Origin: BOG-1112 sp964635325
Lineage (GTDB): Bacteria > Bdellovibrionota_B > Oligoflexia > Oligoflexales > Bog-1112
Direction of reading: 5' to 3'
DNA length: 24,463 bases
NCBI GenBank assembly: GCA_964635325.1
Contig: CAZWOL010000044.1
Span: 1 to 24,463, forward strand
Numbering within the stretch: position 1 is the stretch's first letter; every line of letters starts with the position of its first letter. Under the pieces are notes generated by a model. The model searched no databases. It was given only the letters and a program-made list of their open reading frames with translations, and was not told the origin of the DNA. Of the stretch, positions 15,535 through 22,409 are shown one piece after another. Position numbers and translations under genes: made by a program.

Positions 15535-16782
15535 ATGAGGATTTTATGTTGGTTCCTAGGACTGAGTTCTATCTTGCAACCAATAAATTCAGCATGGGCT
15601 CATACAATGGAGTATCCCGCACTGTTAGGTAATGGTTACGATGCCCTCAAGCTCGAACATAAAGTGAATCGTTGTATGACGGGGAAGATTCTGGAGATCC
15701 CAGCGATTCAGGTGGCTACAGAATTTAATAAAGTTGAAGATTGGGGACAGTTTCAGGTTCAAATGGATTTTGGTGTGCCAGGATCGCTGGTTTTGAATAG
15801 TGACAGTGAGTTGGCAAAATTTGTAATTCGGGCTAGGGACACCAAGTTAACCAGTACCTATGTATTGCACCACCATGTGCGAGTGAAAAAGAAAATGCTC
15901 ACGGATTCTTCTCTTGCTGCTTCAGCAGAGAAAGAGTCCCGAGCCTTTCGTGAAGAATGTGGAACCCAATATGTAAGTCTGATTGACACAGGTGGCGAAT
16001 TGTATGTTGGAGCTAGGTTTTCGTTCGAAGAATCTCGTTTCAAACAGGAGTTTGATGCAGGTGGTTCCATGAAATCACTCACCGGTCTCGGTGTGCATGT
16101 TAATTCTCTATCTGATCGAGCGAAGAAAAATTCTTCTGTAGAAATTTTCTTTCATCAGACAGGGGGCAACCTCAGTGATTTGAACAACATGTTTGAAAGC
16201 AAAGACATAGTCTCCTGCTCGCTTGAGAAGTTTGATCGATGCGAGAGCTTGTTAGAAGCGATACTGAATTACAGTAAGGGGAGCTTCTCCAAAGCTGTCA
16301 TGGATGAGGGTAAGGATCAGACTATTGGGTTTCAGACGCAAGACTATTTATATGCACAGCAGATCTACGAAGATCCAGAAGTTCGTAAAGAACGCATGCG
16401 CATACTTGATATGTTAGATGAGCAATATCTTGATCATGACTTGCTCACAAGTCTTAAAGGCAAGCTTGTTGAGTATGAGGGATGTGACGAACGTTGTTTG
16501 CGTTCGCATATCATGCGAGTGATCGCAAACATGCGTCTCTTGAAGGAAAGTGTTGTGCTAAGTTTTGCGGATCCTGAGCGCTTCTTAGCTTTAGGAAGGC
16601 TTGCAATGTTGGAGTTACACAAGGTCTCATTTCCAACAAAAAAACGTAAGTCTTACATGGACTATTTCATGAAGAAAATTTTACCTGTGCTGCCTGTGAC
16701 GTCTGCGGTTGCTTGTTTATCGGGACTCATTGGTGGTCTTATGCGAGCGCGTGCGGCTTTCGCAGCTAACAATGCTGTCTAA
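15535..16782 (+). CDS. Secreted protein with MACPF-like signature
   Basis: Protein of 415 residues. Signal peptide at 1-22 (ends INSAWA). The body resembles a membrane attack complex/perforin domain: an opening LGNGYDALKLEHKVNRC, a helix RAFREECGTQYV leading into GTQY-x6-GG (residues 143-154) that matches the family signature Y-G-T-H-Y/F-x6-G-G with Gln for His, and later a GG-containing strand (EIFFHQTGGNLSDL) followed by FSKAVMDEGKDQTIGFQTQDY. The C-terminus (about 380-415) is hydrophobic (LPVTSAVACLSGLIGGLM). MACPF proteins oligomerise into pores in target membranes, so this may be a secreted pore-former or effector. ATG 15535 is used because GAGGGGG lies five bases upstream; a GTG three bases earlier is alternative. 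It is divergent from a secreted protease. The fold is inferred by motif, not by alignment. Confidence 0.6.
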   Translation: MRILCWFLGLSSILQPINSAWAHTMEYPALLGNGYDALKLEHKVNRCMTGKILEIPAIQVATEFNKVEDWGQFQVQMDFGVPGSLVLNSDSELAKFVIRARDTKLTSTYVLHHHVRVKKKMLTDSSLAASAEKESRAFREECGTQYVSLIDTGGELYVGARFSFEESRFKQEFDAGGSMKSLTGLGVHVNSLSDRAKKNSSVEIFFHQTGGNLSDLNNMFESKDIVSCSLEKFDRCESLLEAILNYSKGSFSKAVMDEGKDQTIGFQTQDYLYAQQIYEDPEVRKERMRILDMLDEQYLDHDLLTSLKGKLVEYEGCDERCLRSHIMRVIANMRLLKESVVLSFADPERFLALGRLAMLELHKVSFPTKKRKSYMDYFMKKILPVLPVTSAVACLSGLIGGLMRARAAFAANNAV

Positions 16783-16791
16783 GGTTTGTAA

Positions 16792-17847
16792 GTGAAGGAA
16801 CGTATCTACGCTTTTGATTGGATTCGACTCTTAGCCTTTCAAGCTATCATTATTTTCCATGCTTCTTGGGCTATATGGTTGGATCCATCGGGGCCTCCAC
16901 GTCCTCTGCCAACTGCGATTTGGAGGTTCATGAATGATTATGCTCGTGTCTTTGCGTTTTCAGGATTTGTTATCGTATTCATGACATCATTTCTTTTTGG
17001 TCGCAAAGAACATGGCGACAGTAAAACGCGTTGGTTGCCTTATTTTATGTTCGTGGGTTGGATCCTGTTCTGGCTCTGTACCTATTTCAAAGAAAAAACG
17101 CTTTGGGTCTTCCAGTGGGATATCTATCCTCTGATTATTGTCGGATGGTTGAGTGGGCGTTGCATACTCAAACAGTCTCTGCATGTGAGACGACTTTTCA
17201 TAGTTATTTCTGTTCTCATGCTCTGTCTACCTTTGTGGAAGCTGCAAAATGTATGGGATTTGCCGTTTTGGCTCCGACAAATTCTGTTTGGTCTCTGTCC
17301 TGAGGATTACGCAGATTGGCCGCTTTTACCGTGGGTGGCTTTGCTATGGCTTGGACTCTTGCTCGGAAATTTTGTGCAGCTTGAACAGAAGAGCGGTCTA
17401 AGTCTGCACCTGCGACGCTGGGAATATCCTCTGATTGCATTGGTGTTGGTTGCTCTCTTCTCTTTTAGAGATCGTTATTTTAGAACCGAACTTGGTGATG
17501 GATGGTCCTGCTATAGCTTTCGCCAAGAGCCATGGGTGTTTTGGTCTCACATGCTTTTTTGGATGAGTCTCATGCGGCTTGCGATGTGTCCACAAGTTCA
17601 GAAGCTGTTGGCTGCTTCTAGGGTGGCGCAAGGGATCAGTTCGCTTGCGATCAATCGTCACTTTTTTCTTGCGTATCTGTGGCACTACTTACTGTTGTTT
17701 AGCCTGCTTGCTTTTTTTGATCCCGAACAAAGGGCCGATAACATGTGGTTCTTAGATGCTTTGATTATCACGCTTTTACCACTCACAGAGCTAATGACAC
17801 ATACAACTGCAAAACTCTTCAATGTGAGTGCTTCTAGACCGCGTTGA
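16792..17847 (+). CDS. Membrane acyltransferase, family 3 type
   Basis: Integral inner-membrane protein of 351 residues with about ten hydrophobic segments. The N-terminus RIYAFDWIRLLAFQAIIIFHASWAIW matches the opening of acyltransferase-3 (OafA/NodX-like) proteins, which have 'R...D..R.lA...V...H'. Arg12 and His23 would be the conserved pair. A late NRHFFLAYLWHYLLLF is also in the usual place for the last helices. These enzymes O-acetylate or acylate surface polysaccharides and other periplasmic acceptors. The start is a GTG with AAGG seven bases upstream. It begins 9 bases after the MACPF-like gene and is probably in the same transcript. The acceptor is unknown. It ends 10 bases from the convergent queD. 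Confidence 0.8.
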   Translation: MKERIYAFDWIRLLAFQAIIIFHASWAIWLDPSGPPRPLPTAIWRFMNDYARVFAFSGFVIVFMTSFLFGRKEHGDSKTRWLPYFMFVGWILFWLCTYFKEKTLWVFQWDIYPLIIVGWLSGRCILKQSLHVRRLFIVISVLMLCLPLWKLQNVWDLPFWLRQILFGLCPEDYADWPLLPWVALLWLGLLLGNFVQLEQKSGLSLHLRRWEYPLIALVLVALFSFRDRYFRTELGDGWSCYSFRQEPWVFWSHMLFWMSLMRLAMCPQVQKLLAASRVAQGISSLAINRHFFLAYLWHYLLLFSLLAFFDPEQRADNMWFLDALIITLLPLTELMTHTTAKLFNVSASRPR

Positions 17848-17857
17848 CGCGAATGAT

Positions 17858-18292
17858 TTAGGGGATGTATTCCGCACAGGATGTGGGTGTTTCCCAGAGA
17901 CGCACGCGTCGTATCTGAAGATGTGGAGGAAAGCTATCGTGAATTTGCTGGTAGCACCAAACAACGATATTTTCCGCAGTAGGAATAAATGGGACAATCA
18001 GAATGTTCAGATCTTTGGCCTCGTTTTTAGCGAGAGGTACAAAGATGGGGTCTTCTTCGCTGACCATAAAACAATGGTCGAGACGTGTGCAGATCTTTGT
18101 AAGCATGCACGCCTTGATGTCCCCAAAATCGTGAACCATACCCTCTTGGCTAGTTCCTCTCTCTTGGGAAACTATGCCACTGATAGTGACTTCTAAGCGA
18201 TAGCGATGCCCATGCGGGTTGCGGCATTTGTGTTTGTGATTAGGAACACGGTGGCCCATATCCCATTCTATAGTCTTGGTGATTTCGATCAT
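17858..18292 (-). CDS. queD: 6-carboxytetrahydropterin synthase (QueD/PTPS family)
   Basis: Zinc enzyme of 144 residues that converts dihydroneopterin triphosphate to 6-carboxy-tetrahydropterin, an early step towards queuosine in tRNA. WDMGHRVPNHKHKCRNPHGHRYRLEV supplies the zinc ligands His14, His27 and His29 and the catalytic Cys23. DLCKH-equivalent and ENIVVWCYQQI segments follow, and the C-terminal ETPTSCAEY carries the pterin-anchoring Glu. The start shown gives a complete N-terminus; AGGGG sits ten bases upstream. In this family the CxxxHGH spacing and length favour QueD over folate-pathway PTPS-III, but a folate or BH4 role is not excluded. Other queuosine genes are not in the window. 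Confidence 0.9.
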   Translation of the reverse strand: MIEITKTIEWDMGHRVPNHKHKCRNPHGHRYRLEVTISGIVSQERGTSQEGMVHDFGDIKACMLTKICTRLDHCFMVSEEDPIFVPLAKNEAKDLNILIVPFIPTAENIVVWCYQQIHDSFPPHLQIRRVRLWETPTSCAEYIP

Positions 18293-18496
18293 CTTGGTAT
18301 TTCCCCTGTGATGGGCTGTTTCTTAGCATTCTTAGAGGGTCTCTGCCAGGATTTTCGCGGGGCGTGTCATCAAGCGTGGATAGGCGCTGTGAAGCAGCTT
18401 TGAGAAACGCTCTAGCAATTGACATATCACTGCTAACAAGATATCCATCTCGAAGCCTCATTCATATAGTAAACAATAAGAATTGAAAGATCAGTC

Positions 18497-19372
18497 ATGA
18501 AAAAGAGTCACTTGCTAAGACATTTCTTCTCTATCGCACTTTCATTGAGCATGAGCGGACTGAGTTCTGCCCAAGCTAAGTCTGACATCAATACGCAAGA
18601 AAAAGATGAAAATGCCTCCTGGTTGTCTTTACCAGGAGTAGGAGTTTTTTCTGGTTTTTCTGCAGTAGGGTCTCTTGCTTCTCCTTATGTTACGAATTTT
18701 GTTGATAACTATATGTTAGCGGCCTACAGGTACGTCGACATCGATAATTTATACGCAAAAGTCCTATTGGAGTTTGGAGTAACTATTCAAAAAGATAATT
18801 TTTTAAATTATGCTTCAACACAATTTCCCGACAGCAAAAAAGAGGAACTCACCCAGCTTGGGATTGAACACATTCGTTCTTTCTTTGTTCGGACTGAAGT
18901 AGAAATTGCCCCTGGTGGTCGTACAGAAGTTATATCTGAACGGATCACGGCTGCTTTTTCTAAGCTGACGGGTAAATGGTATCACTTTGAAGGTTTTGCA
19001 GAACCTGCTTACGGAAGTTCTTGGGTTGGTGATGGAAGGAATGTCCGAGAGTCCTTTACTTATAAGACGGTACAACCTATGTCTGACATGTTTAGGTATT
19101 ACAGTAAGTTTCATACTGCTAACATCAAGGCGCTGGGACTTGTCCGATTTAAAGTTATAGATGCATTTTCATTGCGTCAGGCTGGACTTCTTTTGATGGC
19201 TACAGCAGCAGCATCTGGGGTTGTGTTCTTAGCTGCAAACCCTGTTGTGCTAGGTGCGCCGAGTCTACTTGTTGCAACAGCTGCTACATTTACGATTATC
19301 CGTAAGAATCCTGAAATTCTAACCAATGTGTTGGGTCAGCTAAGACAGCAAGTACAAAAACCGCAGGCGTAA
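18497..19372 (+). CDS. Exported hypothetical protein with C-terminal hydrophobic region
   Basis: Protein of 291 residues that I do not recognise. A signal peptide occupies residues 1-27 (SMSGLSSAQA then KSD). The middle is soluble and mixed alpha/beta with many aromatic residues (SFFVRTEVEIAPGGRTEVISERI, KWYHFEGFAEPAYGSSWVGDG). Residues about 225-270 are strongly hydrophobic and Ala-rich (LLLMATAAASGVVFLAANPVVLGAPS), forming one or two membrane-inserting helices, followed by a short basic tail. An exported protein with a hydrophobic C-terminal hairpin resembles the layout of the MACPF-like neighbour. A TTGACA (18419-18424) lies in the 204-base gap upstream with only a weak -10 at 18442. The ribosome site is weak (GAAAG). 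Confidence 0.65.
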   Translation: MKKSHLLRHFFSIALSLSMSGLSSAQAKSDINTQEKDENASWLSLPGVGVFSGFSAVGSLASPYVTNFVDNYMLAAYRYVDIDNLYAKVLLEFGVTIQKDNFLNYASTQFPDSKKEELTQLGIEHIRSFFVRTEVEIAPGGRTEVISERITAAFSKLTGKWYHFEGFAEPAYGSSWVGDGRNVRESFTYKTVQPMSDMFRYYSKFHTANIKALGLVRFKVIDAFSLRQAGLLLMATAAASGVVFLAANPVVLGAPSLLVATAATFTIIRKNPEILTNVLGQLRQQVQKPQA

Positions 19373-19412
19373 TAGATAGCTGTGATCCTTTCAGTGGGTG
19401 AAGAGAGCGAGG

Positions 19413-19432
19413 AGTGCTGTGTCCACAGTGCT
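19413..19432 (+). terminator. Hairpin between convergent genes
   Basis: AGTGCTGT (19413-19420) pairs with ACAGTGCT (19425-19432) over eight positions, two of them G-T wobbles, with a four-base loop. The T-rich tract GGGATTTAATTGTTG follows on the plus strand. It lies between the end of the exported-protein gene and the response regulator. The lack of a clean T-run makes this only a possible terminator. Confidence 0.35.
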
Positions 19433-19466
19433 TGGGATTTAATTGTTGTAGTATGTGGAATAAAGC

Positions 19467-19856
19467 CTAGATGAATTGGGGATAGCTTGCTAAGGCCTTT
19501 TGTATTGCTGCTTTCAGGTCCTTCAATGTGAAGGGCTTGATCATAATCGCAGCAATGCCCTTGCTTTGGTAAAATGACAATTTGCGAGGGAGTCGAGTGC
19601 CGGAAACAACGATGATCGGCGCAGGGCAGAGCTTGCGAATTTCATCGATGAAGTCTAACCCACCTGCAGTAGGAAGATAAACATCGGTAATGATTAGCTT
19701 GGGTTTGAAATCTTGCAATTTGACTAAGGCTTCACGTCCATCGAAAACAACCTCGCTTACGAAATCATTACGCAGCGCAATTTCCACGAGCTCACTCAAG
19801 TCGCCTTCGTCGTCGATGACGAGCACTTTTTCCAACTTTGAATCTTTATTTTCCAT
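19467..19856 (-). CDS. Single-domain response regulator (CheY-like)
   Basis: Stand-alone phospho-receiver of 129 residues with no output domain. All receiver residues are present: Asp15-Asp16 for metal (VLVIDDEGD), phospho-acceptor Asp58 (LIITDVYLP), Ser85 (IIVVSGT) and Lys107 (AIMIKPF). The length suits a CheY/Spo0F-type protein that relays phosphate or binds a partner. No sensor kinase is encoded nearby, so the cognate kinase must lie elsewhere. It is transcribed from a region with an exact TATAAT and a palindrome in the promoter spacer (19877-19906), divergent from a 76-residue hypothetical gene. Family assignment is secure; the process controlled is unknown. Confidence 0.92.
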   Translation of the reverse strand: MENKDSKLEKVLVIDDEGDLSELVEIALRNDFVSEVVFDGREALVKLQDFKPKLIITDVYLPTAGGLDFIDEIRKLCPAPIIVVSGTRLPRKLSFYQSKGIAAIMIKPFTLKDLKAAIQKALASYPQFI

Positions 19857-19876
19857 ATCTGCCGAGCCTTTTTTCC

Positions 19877-19906
19877 ATTATAGACTCTCCTATACGAGAG
19901 TGGAAA
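19877..19906 (-). promoter_or_regulatory. Promoter with palindromic spacer for response regulator
   Basis: On the minus strand an exact TATAAT (19882-19877) is preceded 18 bases upstream by TTTCCA (4 of 6 to -35 consensus). The spacer contains the perfect inverted repeat ACTCTC-N6-GAGAGT (19884-19901). A third GCTCTCG half-site lies just beyond. A dyad filling the spacer is a common position for repressor operators. Confidence 0.5.
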
Positions 19907-19946
19907 GCTCTCGCCAAGAATAGTCTGCTTCTAAAAAGGTAAAAAT

Positions 19947-20177
19947 ATGGCAAGCCCCTCTAAAACGGCAAAGTCTACGGATGAGCTTTATGACTTGGAA
20001 ATTTCCCGCCAAGCGAAAGAAGCTTATATGATTTTCTCTCAGAAAGTGATTGAAGACAGTGCGTTAAAGAACGCACATGTCAGCTATCCAATCCATTGGG
20101 CCCTGACGCCGAGCAGGGACGAAACGCCTCCTCCTTCGCCGCGAATTCCACAAATCAAATTAGAAGATCTTATTTAG
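19947..20177 (+). CDS. Small hypothetical protein
   Basis: Protein of 76 residues, hydrophilic, without signal or membrane helix. A helical, charged first half (DELYDLEISRQAKEAYMIFSQKVIED) is followed by a proline-rich tail (TPSRDETPPPSPRIPQIKLEDLI). The start has a usable ribosome site (AAGG, seven bases before ATG). It is divergent from the response regulator and its end overlaps the tail of the convergent exported protein by 8 bases. No family is recognised. The short tail motif might be a docking peptide, but that is speculation. Confidence 0.55.
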   Translation: MASPSKTAKSTDELYDLEISRQAKEAYMIFSQKVIEDSALKNAHVSYPIHWALTPSRDETPPPSPRIPQIKLEDLI

Positions 20178-21456
20178 TCGGCAGAGCCTTAGGAAACGTT
20201 GTGGGATCAAATGTAAAGGTATCTCCGACCCGAACTTGAGCTTGGCCCTTGCGAATGTAAAGAATAGCTCCTTCATAGACCGGATCACCAAGAGCGTTGC
20301 TGAGCTTCTGTTCAGGCCCAAAAAATCCGACCACATGCCCCATTATGGGATTTGTCGTGGTTCCTGATTCCATGCGTTCGTTCATGGTTAGACCCCAAGC
20401 GCGACCTCTATCGAGGTAGGCCCAAGCCTGTTGGACTTTGACGACGCGTGGGAGGTCCGCTTTTGCGAGAGAGCTTTTTTCTTTTTTGAGAGTGTCTACC
20501 AATGCATTGTCCCAATCTAAAACGACGCGGTTTTCCACATTTTTGAGTTTCCATGACATCGGGCCGAGCGTCTTTGCCTCGCGTGCAAAGACCGCTTCCG
20601 TCATTGAGAGCTGAGTTTGAAAGGTCATTTCATCAGATGTAGTGGTGCTTGCTGGGCTTCCATTCCAGTCTATAAGCAGGTGACGTGTGGCTCGTGTAAG
20701 TTTGCTTAGAGGTAGAAAGACTTGGCGCAGTATGCGCAAATGCTCTTGGTCATTGGTGCTTTGGATTTTCCAACCCTGCTGAGCAAGTTTTTGACTGGCT
20801 ATCATATTTAAGCAGAGATGAGAGGCTTGGTTCACTCGTGTAACACTGTTGCGACTGCGGAGGCTTATCTCCAAAGTGTCATCGTTGCTCACGTTAACTA
20901 GACTTGCGCTAAGAGTAGCGCTGCGAGTCCATAGCTCACTGGTGATTTGTGCAAGCAGTGGTTTGAGGCTTTTGCGACCGCTTTTTTTTAGCCATGGCTC
21001 TTTGGGGGTGAGGAGGTTTTCTGCTCCCAGAAAATGTTGGCGTGTGAAGTCGCTGATCGTAATGAAGATCCAAAATTTGTCAGCAAACGAACAGAGTGCA
21101 GGTTCTATAACTAAAGTCTCTCGTGATGGGCTGCGAAGCGTTCCGATGCGTACTTCTCCAAGGCTTTTGCGTTGTTCTTTGCTGAGCAAAGAGTTTTGCG
21201 CATTATTGGAAAGATAGCGATCAAGACTTTCAGCTTGAGAGAAAAAAGCATCCGCAAGACGAGCGTGTGCTTGGTTGAGAGCTTGCTGAGATTCTTCTAC
21301 CCAACCGCTGCCTGGTTCTGCGTAGTGCCAAGGTAAAAGTATGCCCTGTGGCAAAGGTGCTGTACCCGCATTTGCTTTCACCGTTTGTGCAAGGTTGGCA
21401 GTTGTCCACAAAGAGACGATAATGCTTACTGAGATTTTATAGAGTCTGAAAGTCAT
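20170..21456 (-). CDS. Exported hypothetical protein
   Basis: Periplasmic or outer-membrane-associated protein of 428 residues. A signal peptide is seen at 1-23 (VSLWTTANLA then QT). The N-terminal two thirds are mixed, with repeated basic/Ser-rich segments. The C-terminal ~90 residues (VVKVQQAWAYLDRGRAWGLTMNERME ... IMGHVVGFFGPE ... GAILYIRKGQAQVRVGDTFTF) form a small beta-rich unit. Its 'rGrawGL ... G ... vGD' pattern recalls the compact beta domains at the end of FlgT-like exported proteins, but that similarity is weak. No catalytic motif is visible. It lies divergent from the EI24-like gene over 49 bases. The ribosome site is weak. Function unknown. Confidence 0.65.
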   Translation of the reverse strand: MTFRLYKISVSIIVSLWTTANLAQTVKANAGTAPLPQGILLPWHYAEPGSGWVEESQQALNQAHARLADAFFSQAESLDRYLSNNAQNSLLSKEQRKSLGEVRIGTLRSPSRETLVIEPALCSFADKFWIFITISDFTRQHFLGAENLLTPKEPWLKKSGRKSLKPLLAQITSELWTRSATLSASLVNVSNDDTLEISLRSRNSVTRVNQASHLCLNMIASQKLAQQGWKIQSTNDQEHLRILRQVFLPLSKLTRATRHLLIDWNGSPASTTTSDEMTFQTQLSMTEAVFAREAKTLGPMSWKLKNVENRVVLDWDNALVDTLKKEKSSLAKADLPRVVKVQQAWAYLDRGRAWGLTMNERMESGTTTNPIMGHVVGFFGPEQKLSNALGDPVYEGAILYIRKGQAQVRVGDTFTFDPTTFPKALPTK

Positions 21457-21505
21457 AGTCTTTGTCTCGGTATTTTGGCGTCAATCCCTAAGCTGTGGAG
21501 TGATA

Positions 21506-22225
21506 ATGGACGGTGTGTTTTCTGCTTTTTCACAGCTATCTCGAGGGTTTAACTCCTATGTGCGAGGCTTTCGATGGTTGCGTGAGCATCCCAGTTACTT
21601 TGTGCTGCTTATGCTTCCTGTGGCGATTAGTATGCTTGTGCTTGTGAGTTGTTGGGGGGTTTTGTTTCACTACCATGATCAGATTTTTGCTCTGATTCTC
21701 TTTGCAAAACCTGAGGTGTGGTGGATGCTCGCCTTTTACTATGTTGCAAAAGCGATGCTGTATTTTGTGCTCTTTGTTATGAGCTTGGTTGTTTATATGT
21801 TGCTTTTGAATGTGCTTGCAATTCCGCTATATGAGGTTGTGTCAGCTGCGGTTGAAAAGGATTTGACAGGTCGAGTTCAGGATGAAACAAGTTTGTGGGA
21901 TAGCTTTCGTCTTATGAAAGAGGAGCTGAAGAAGGTGCTGTTCATCATCGGTGTGTCGATGGTTCTTCTTTTTGTTCCAGGCATCAATATTCTCTCACCT
22001 TTGGTCGCAGCGTTTTTCATTGGTTGGGAGTTCTATGATCTGACTCTTGCTCGCAAGAAATGGTCATTTAAGAAACGATTGCATTTTGTGATGACTCATT
22101 TTTGGTCAGTTACAGGTTTGGGTTTGTGGTTAATTCTGCCAGGCGGGCAAATGTTTCTCATGCCATTCGCCGTCGTAGGCGCAAGCATGTTAGCCGTTGA
22201 AGATATGAGAGAGTTTGGTATTTAA
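21506..22225 (+). CDS. EI24/CysZ-like membrane protein
   Basis: Inner-membrane protein of 239 residues with about five or six hydrophobic helices. The layout follows the EI24 domain (PF07264), which includes the sulfate transporter CysZ: a soluble start ending WLREHPSYFVLLMLPVAI, central LLNVLAIPLYEVVSAAVEKDLTG, then FFIGWEFYDLTLARKKWSFKKRLHFV, the conserved reentrant-type segment before the last helices, and GLWLILPGGQMFLMPFAVVGASMLAVE at the end. Sulfate transport is known only for the CysZ branch, so CysZ is not assigned. ATG 21506 is preferred to GTG 21500 because GGAG lies five bases before it. It is upstream of recA on the same strand, separated by a promoter-like site and a structured repeat. 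Confidence 0.8.
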   Translation: MDGVFSAFSQLSRGFNSYVRGFRWLREHPSYFVLLMLPVAISMLVLVSCWGVLFHYHDQIFALILFAKPEVWWMLAFYYVAKAMLYFVLFVMSLVVYMLLLNVLAIPLYEVVSAAVEKDLTGRVQDETSLWDSFRLMKEELKKVLFIIGVSMVLLFVPGINILSPLVAAFFIGWEFYDLTLARKKWSFKKRLHFVMTHFWSVTGLGLWLILPGGQMFLMPFAVVGASMLAVEDMREFGI

Positions 22226-22229
22226 CAAC

Positions 22230-22258
22230 TTGACCTCATACACGGCGTGTATTAGGTT
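22230..22258 (+). promoter_or_regulatory. Candidate recA promoter with palindromic operator
   Basis: TTGACC (22230-22235, 5 of 6 to consensus) is followed after 17 bases by a weak TAGGTT. The spacer contains a perfect palindrome, ATACAC-GGC-GTGTAT (22238-22252). The xxAC-N3-GTxx architecture resembles the TTAC-N3-GTAA operator reported for LexA in Bdellovibrio. Position upstream of recA makes an SOS operator plausible. The start codon is about 150 bases further on, so the leader would contain the whole repeat element. Confidence 0.45.
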
Positions 22259-22373
22259 CTGTCTAACGGATAGGATAGCAAGGCGCTGAGAAGCGAGACG
22301 CGCAGTTTGGATGCCACTAATGAGTACCACAGTGACGATGCGAATGCAGCTATCGTATTTGTCAGACAGAAGC
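22255..22373 (+). repeat. Structured inverted-repeat element, copy B
   Basis: A 119-bp element homologous to 5203-5341 in three blocks (22277-22297, 22301-22312, 22334-22360). Its own ends, 22255-22272 and 22356-22373, are complementary at 14 of 18 positions, and an inner GATAGC/GCTATC pair (22274-22279 with 22349-22354) extends the stem. The terminal arm sequence differs from copy A while pairing is kept. It ends 36 bases before the recA start, in the same orientation relative to the gene as copy A. The central hairpin of copy A is missing here. Confidence 0.85.
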
Positions 22374-22409
22374 GGTATTGGGACACTTTGAAAAGAATGG
22401 AGCAAGTTC

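Noticed and set aside
18240..18461. A minus-strand open frame of 73 codons just upstream of and overlapping queD
   Set aside because: It overlaps queD by about 50 bases in another frame, has no recognisable similarity or signal, and its C-terminal third only shadows queD. It remains a weak possibility for a short leader gene.
22255..22373. The repeat ends resemble integron attC boxes (GTCTAAC at one end)
   Set aside because: The matching R' box GTTRRRY is not conserved (GTCAGAC here, and altered in the other copy). There is no integrase and no cassette array.
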